NCBI RefSeq assembly: GCF_048564905.1
Contig: NW_027328739.1
Location: 3,472,001 to 3,536,000, forward strand
Reading direction: 5' to 3'
Length of the DNA stretch: 64,000 bases
Source of the DNA: Vicugna pacos
Lineage: Eukaryota > Chordata > Mammalia > Artiodactyla > Camelidae
Positions 63,160 to 64,000 of the stretch are shown piece by piece. Position 1 is the first letter of the stretch; the number at the start of each line of letters is the position of its first letter. Below the pieces are notes generated by a model. That model was not told the origin of the DNA and made no database searches. It saw only the letters and a list, made by a program, of their open reading frames with translations. Both the position numbers and the translations under genes were made by a program.

Positions 63160-64000
63160 CTTAATGTCATACTACTACAAAATATTTTGATTTACCTGGG
63201 TTATTTTCTTCATTGTTTTTCCCACATACATGCACATTTTACTAAAATATATGCCTATAATCCCTTTAAAATCATTTAAATTATTAAAATATTTCTCTGT
63301 GTTGTAAATATAGCCCTGTTGCTTCTCTAATGTATAACTGGTAGCTTGCACATTTCTGTCTTCACCATCCTTCTTGTCTGTCCCCAAAGGAAAGCACTAC
63401 TTGGTACACTATACATATATATGTGATTCTGTTCCCGTTTCTTTATGATTATATCTCTTATATCTTTAGTTTTCTCATATAAGTGATAACTTAAAGTGTT
63501 TTTCTCTGTATGACGTATTTTTATATGTACAACGCCCTCTGGGTCCAGTCACATTTTTCCAAATTGCAGAATTATAGTTTTTGATATGACAATGACTAAG
63601 TATTTATTATGTTATCTATATTTCACATCTACTTCAGCCAATCATCTGTAGATGGTTAGTTTAGGTGTGCATCTATCTTGGCTGTTTTAAATGATGATGT
63701 TAAGAACATTGGGGGTAATATATCTTTTAATATTAATGTTTTCATGTTTTTAGAGATTTATATCAAAAACTGGAATTGTTGCAACATATAATATTTCTAT
63801 TTCTAGTTTTCTGTGCACTGATTACAGTTTTATAATAGTGGATGCATCAATTTATGTTTCCACCAACAGTGTACCTGGGTTCCCTTTTATCAACATTCTT
63901 ATTAATGTTTGTAATTTGAAGCCTTTTTAATAGCCATTTTTGTTGCTATGAGATTATATTTCATTCTGGTTTTGATTTAAGATTTCCCAATGAATAGCAA
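63160..64000 (-). mobile_element. Antisense L1 3' region, unit 2, cut by window end
   Basis: Counterpart of 28440-29290. TATAGCCCTGTTGCTTCTCT and TTTCCACCAACAGTGTACCT are recognisable. The rest lies beyond the window. Confidence 0.8.

Larger units (their letters stand above)
34651..64000 (+). repeat. Tandem segmental duplication, unit 2 (truncated by window end)
   Basis: This is the second direct copy. It runs colinear with bases 1 to about 29290 of unit 1 and is cut off by the window inside an antisense L1 3' region. Counterparts of 30160-34650 are therefore not visible. Divergence from unit 1 is about 10 percent where checked, apart from one perfectly identical tract at 45447-45643. Confidence 0.95.

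Noticed and set aside
1-64000. Cattle or pig origin
   Set aside because: No ruminant BovA/Bov-tA or pig PRE1 SINE was seen, while the SINE scrap and the L1 3' end resemble camelid types.
1-64000. CRISPR arrays, tRNA or rRNA genes, bacterial or phage genes
   Set aside because: No spaced repeats, clover-leaf genes or prokaryotic operon structure; the only tRNA-like sequence is the SINE scrap.

Overview
The window reads as mammalian nuclear DNA, most likely from a camelid. It is AT-rich, full of decayed LINE-1 (L1), and carries no bacterial gene, tRNA, rRNA or CRISPR array. The camelid assignment rests on a short 3' scrap of a tRNA-derived SINE resembling the camelid Vic-1 type (about 4814-4882 and 39479-39548) and on a full-length L1 whose 3' end looks camelid. 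Both come from memory of the families, not from a search.

The main architecture is one long direct tandem duplication with a period of about 34.65 kb. Bases 1-34650 form one complete period. Bases 34651-64000 are a second, window-truncated copy in the same orientation and order. Two stretches compared by hand differ by about 10 percent, so the duplication is not recent. The true ends of the unit cannot be set from this window because the array continues off both sides.

Each unit carries a minus-strand copy of the two-exon heat shock transcription factor Y gene (HSFY): exons 3915-3409 and 2934-2245 in unit 1, and 38569-38057 and 37584-36895 in unit 2. Both are pseudogenes. Unit 2 keeps an indel-free exon length of 400 codons but has nonsense changes and has lost its stop. 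Unit 1 has six small indels and one nonsense change. No disabling lesion is shared, so each copy seems to have died after the duplication. HSFY is known as a Y-linked, testis-expressed family amplified on some artiodactyl Y chromosomes. A Y ampliconic array is therefore the favoured but unproven setting.

Region by region in unit 1 (unit 2 repeats this about 34.65-34.72 kb later): 1-820, unclassified low-copy DNA with a possible exon remnant; 820-2240, HSFY 3' flank; 2245-3915, the HSFY pseudogene; 3916-5440, 5' flank and AT-rich spacer with the SINE scrap; 5440-12185, L1 pieces, mainly one plus-strand L1 at 6625-11310; 12190-12660, an unclassified segment; 12663-15715, antisense old L1; 15716-22305, a full-length but dead minus-strand L1 with a GC-rich 5' UTR; 22306-26340, plus-strand L1; 26341-30115, antisense L1 5' and 3' regions; 30160-33540, plus-strand L1; 33541-34650, repeat-free DNA. 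No gene in the window appears able to make a complete protein.
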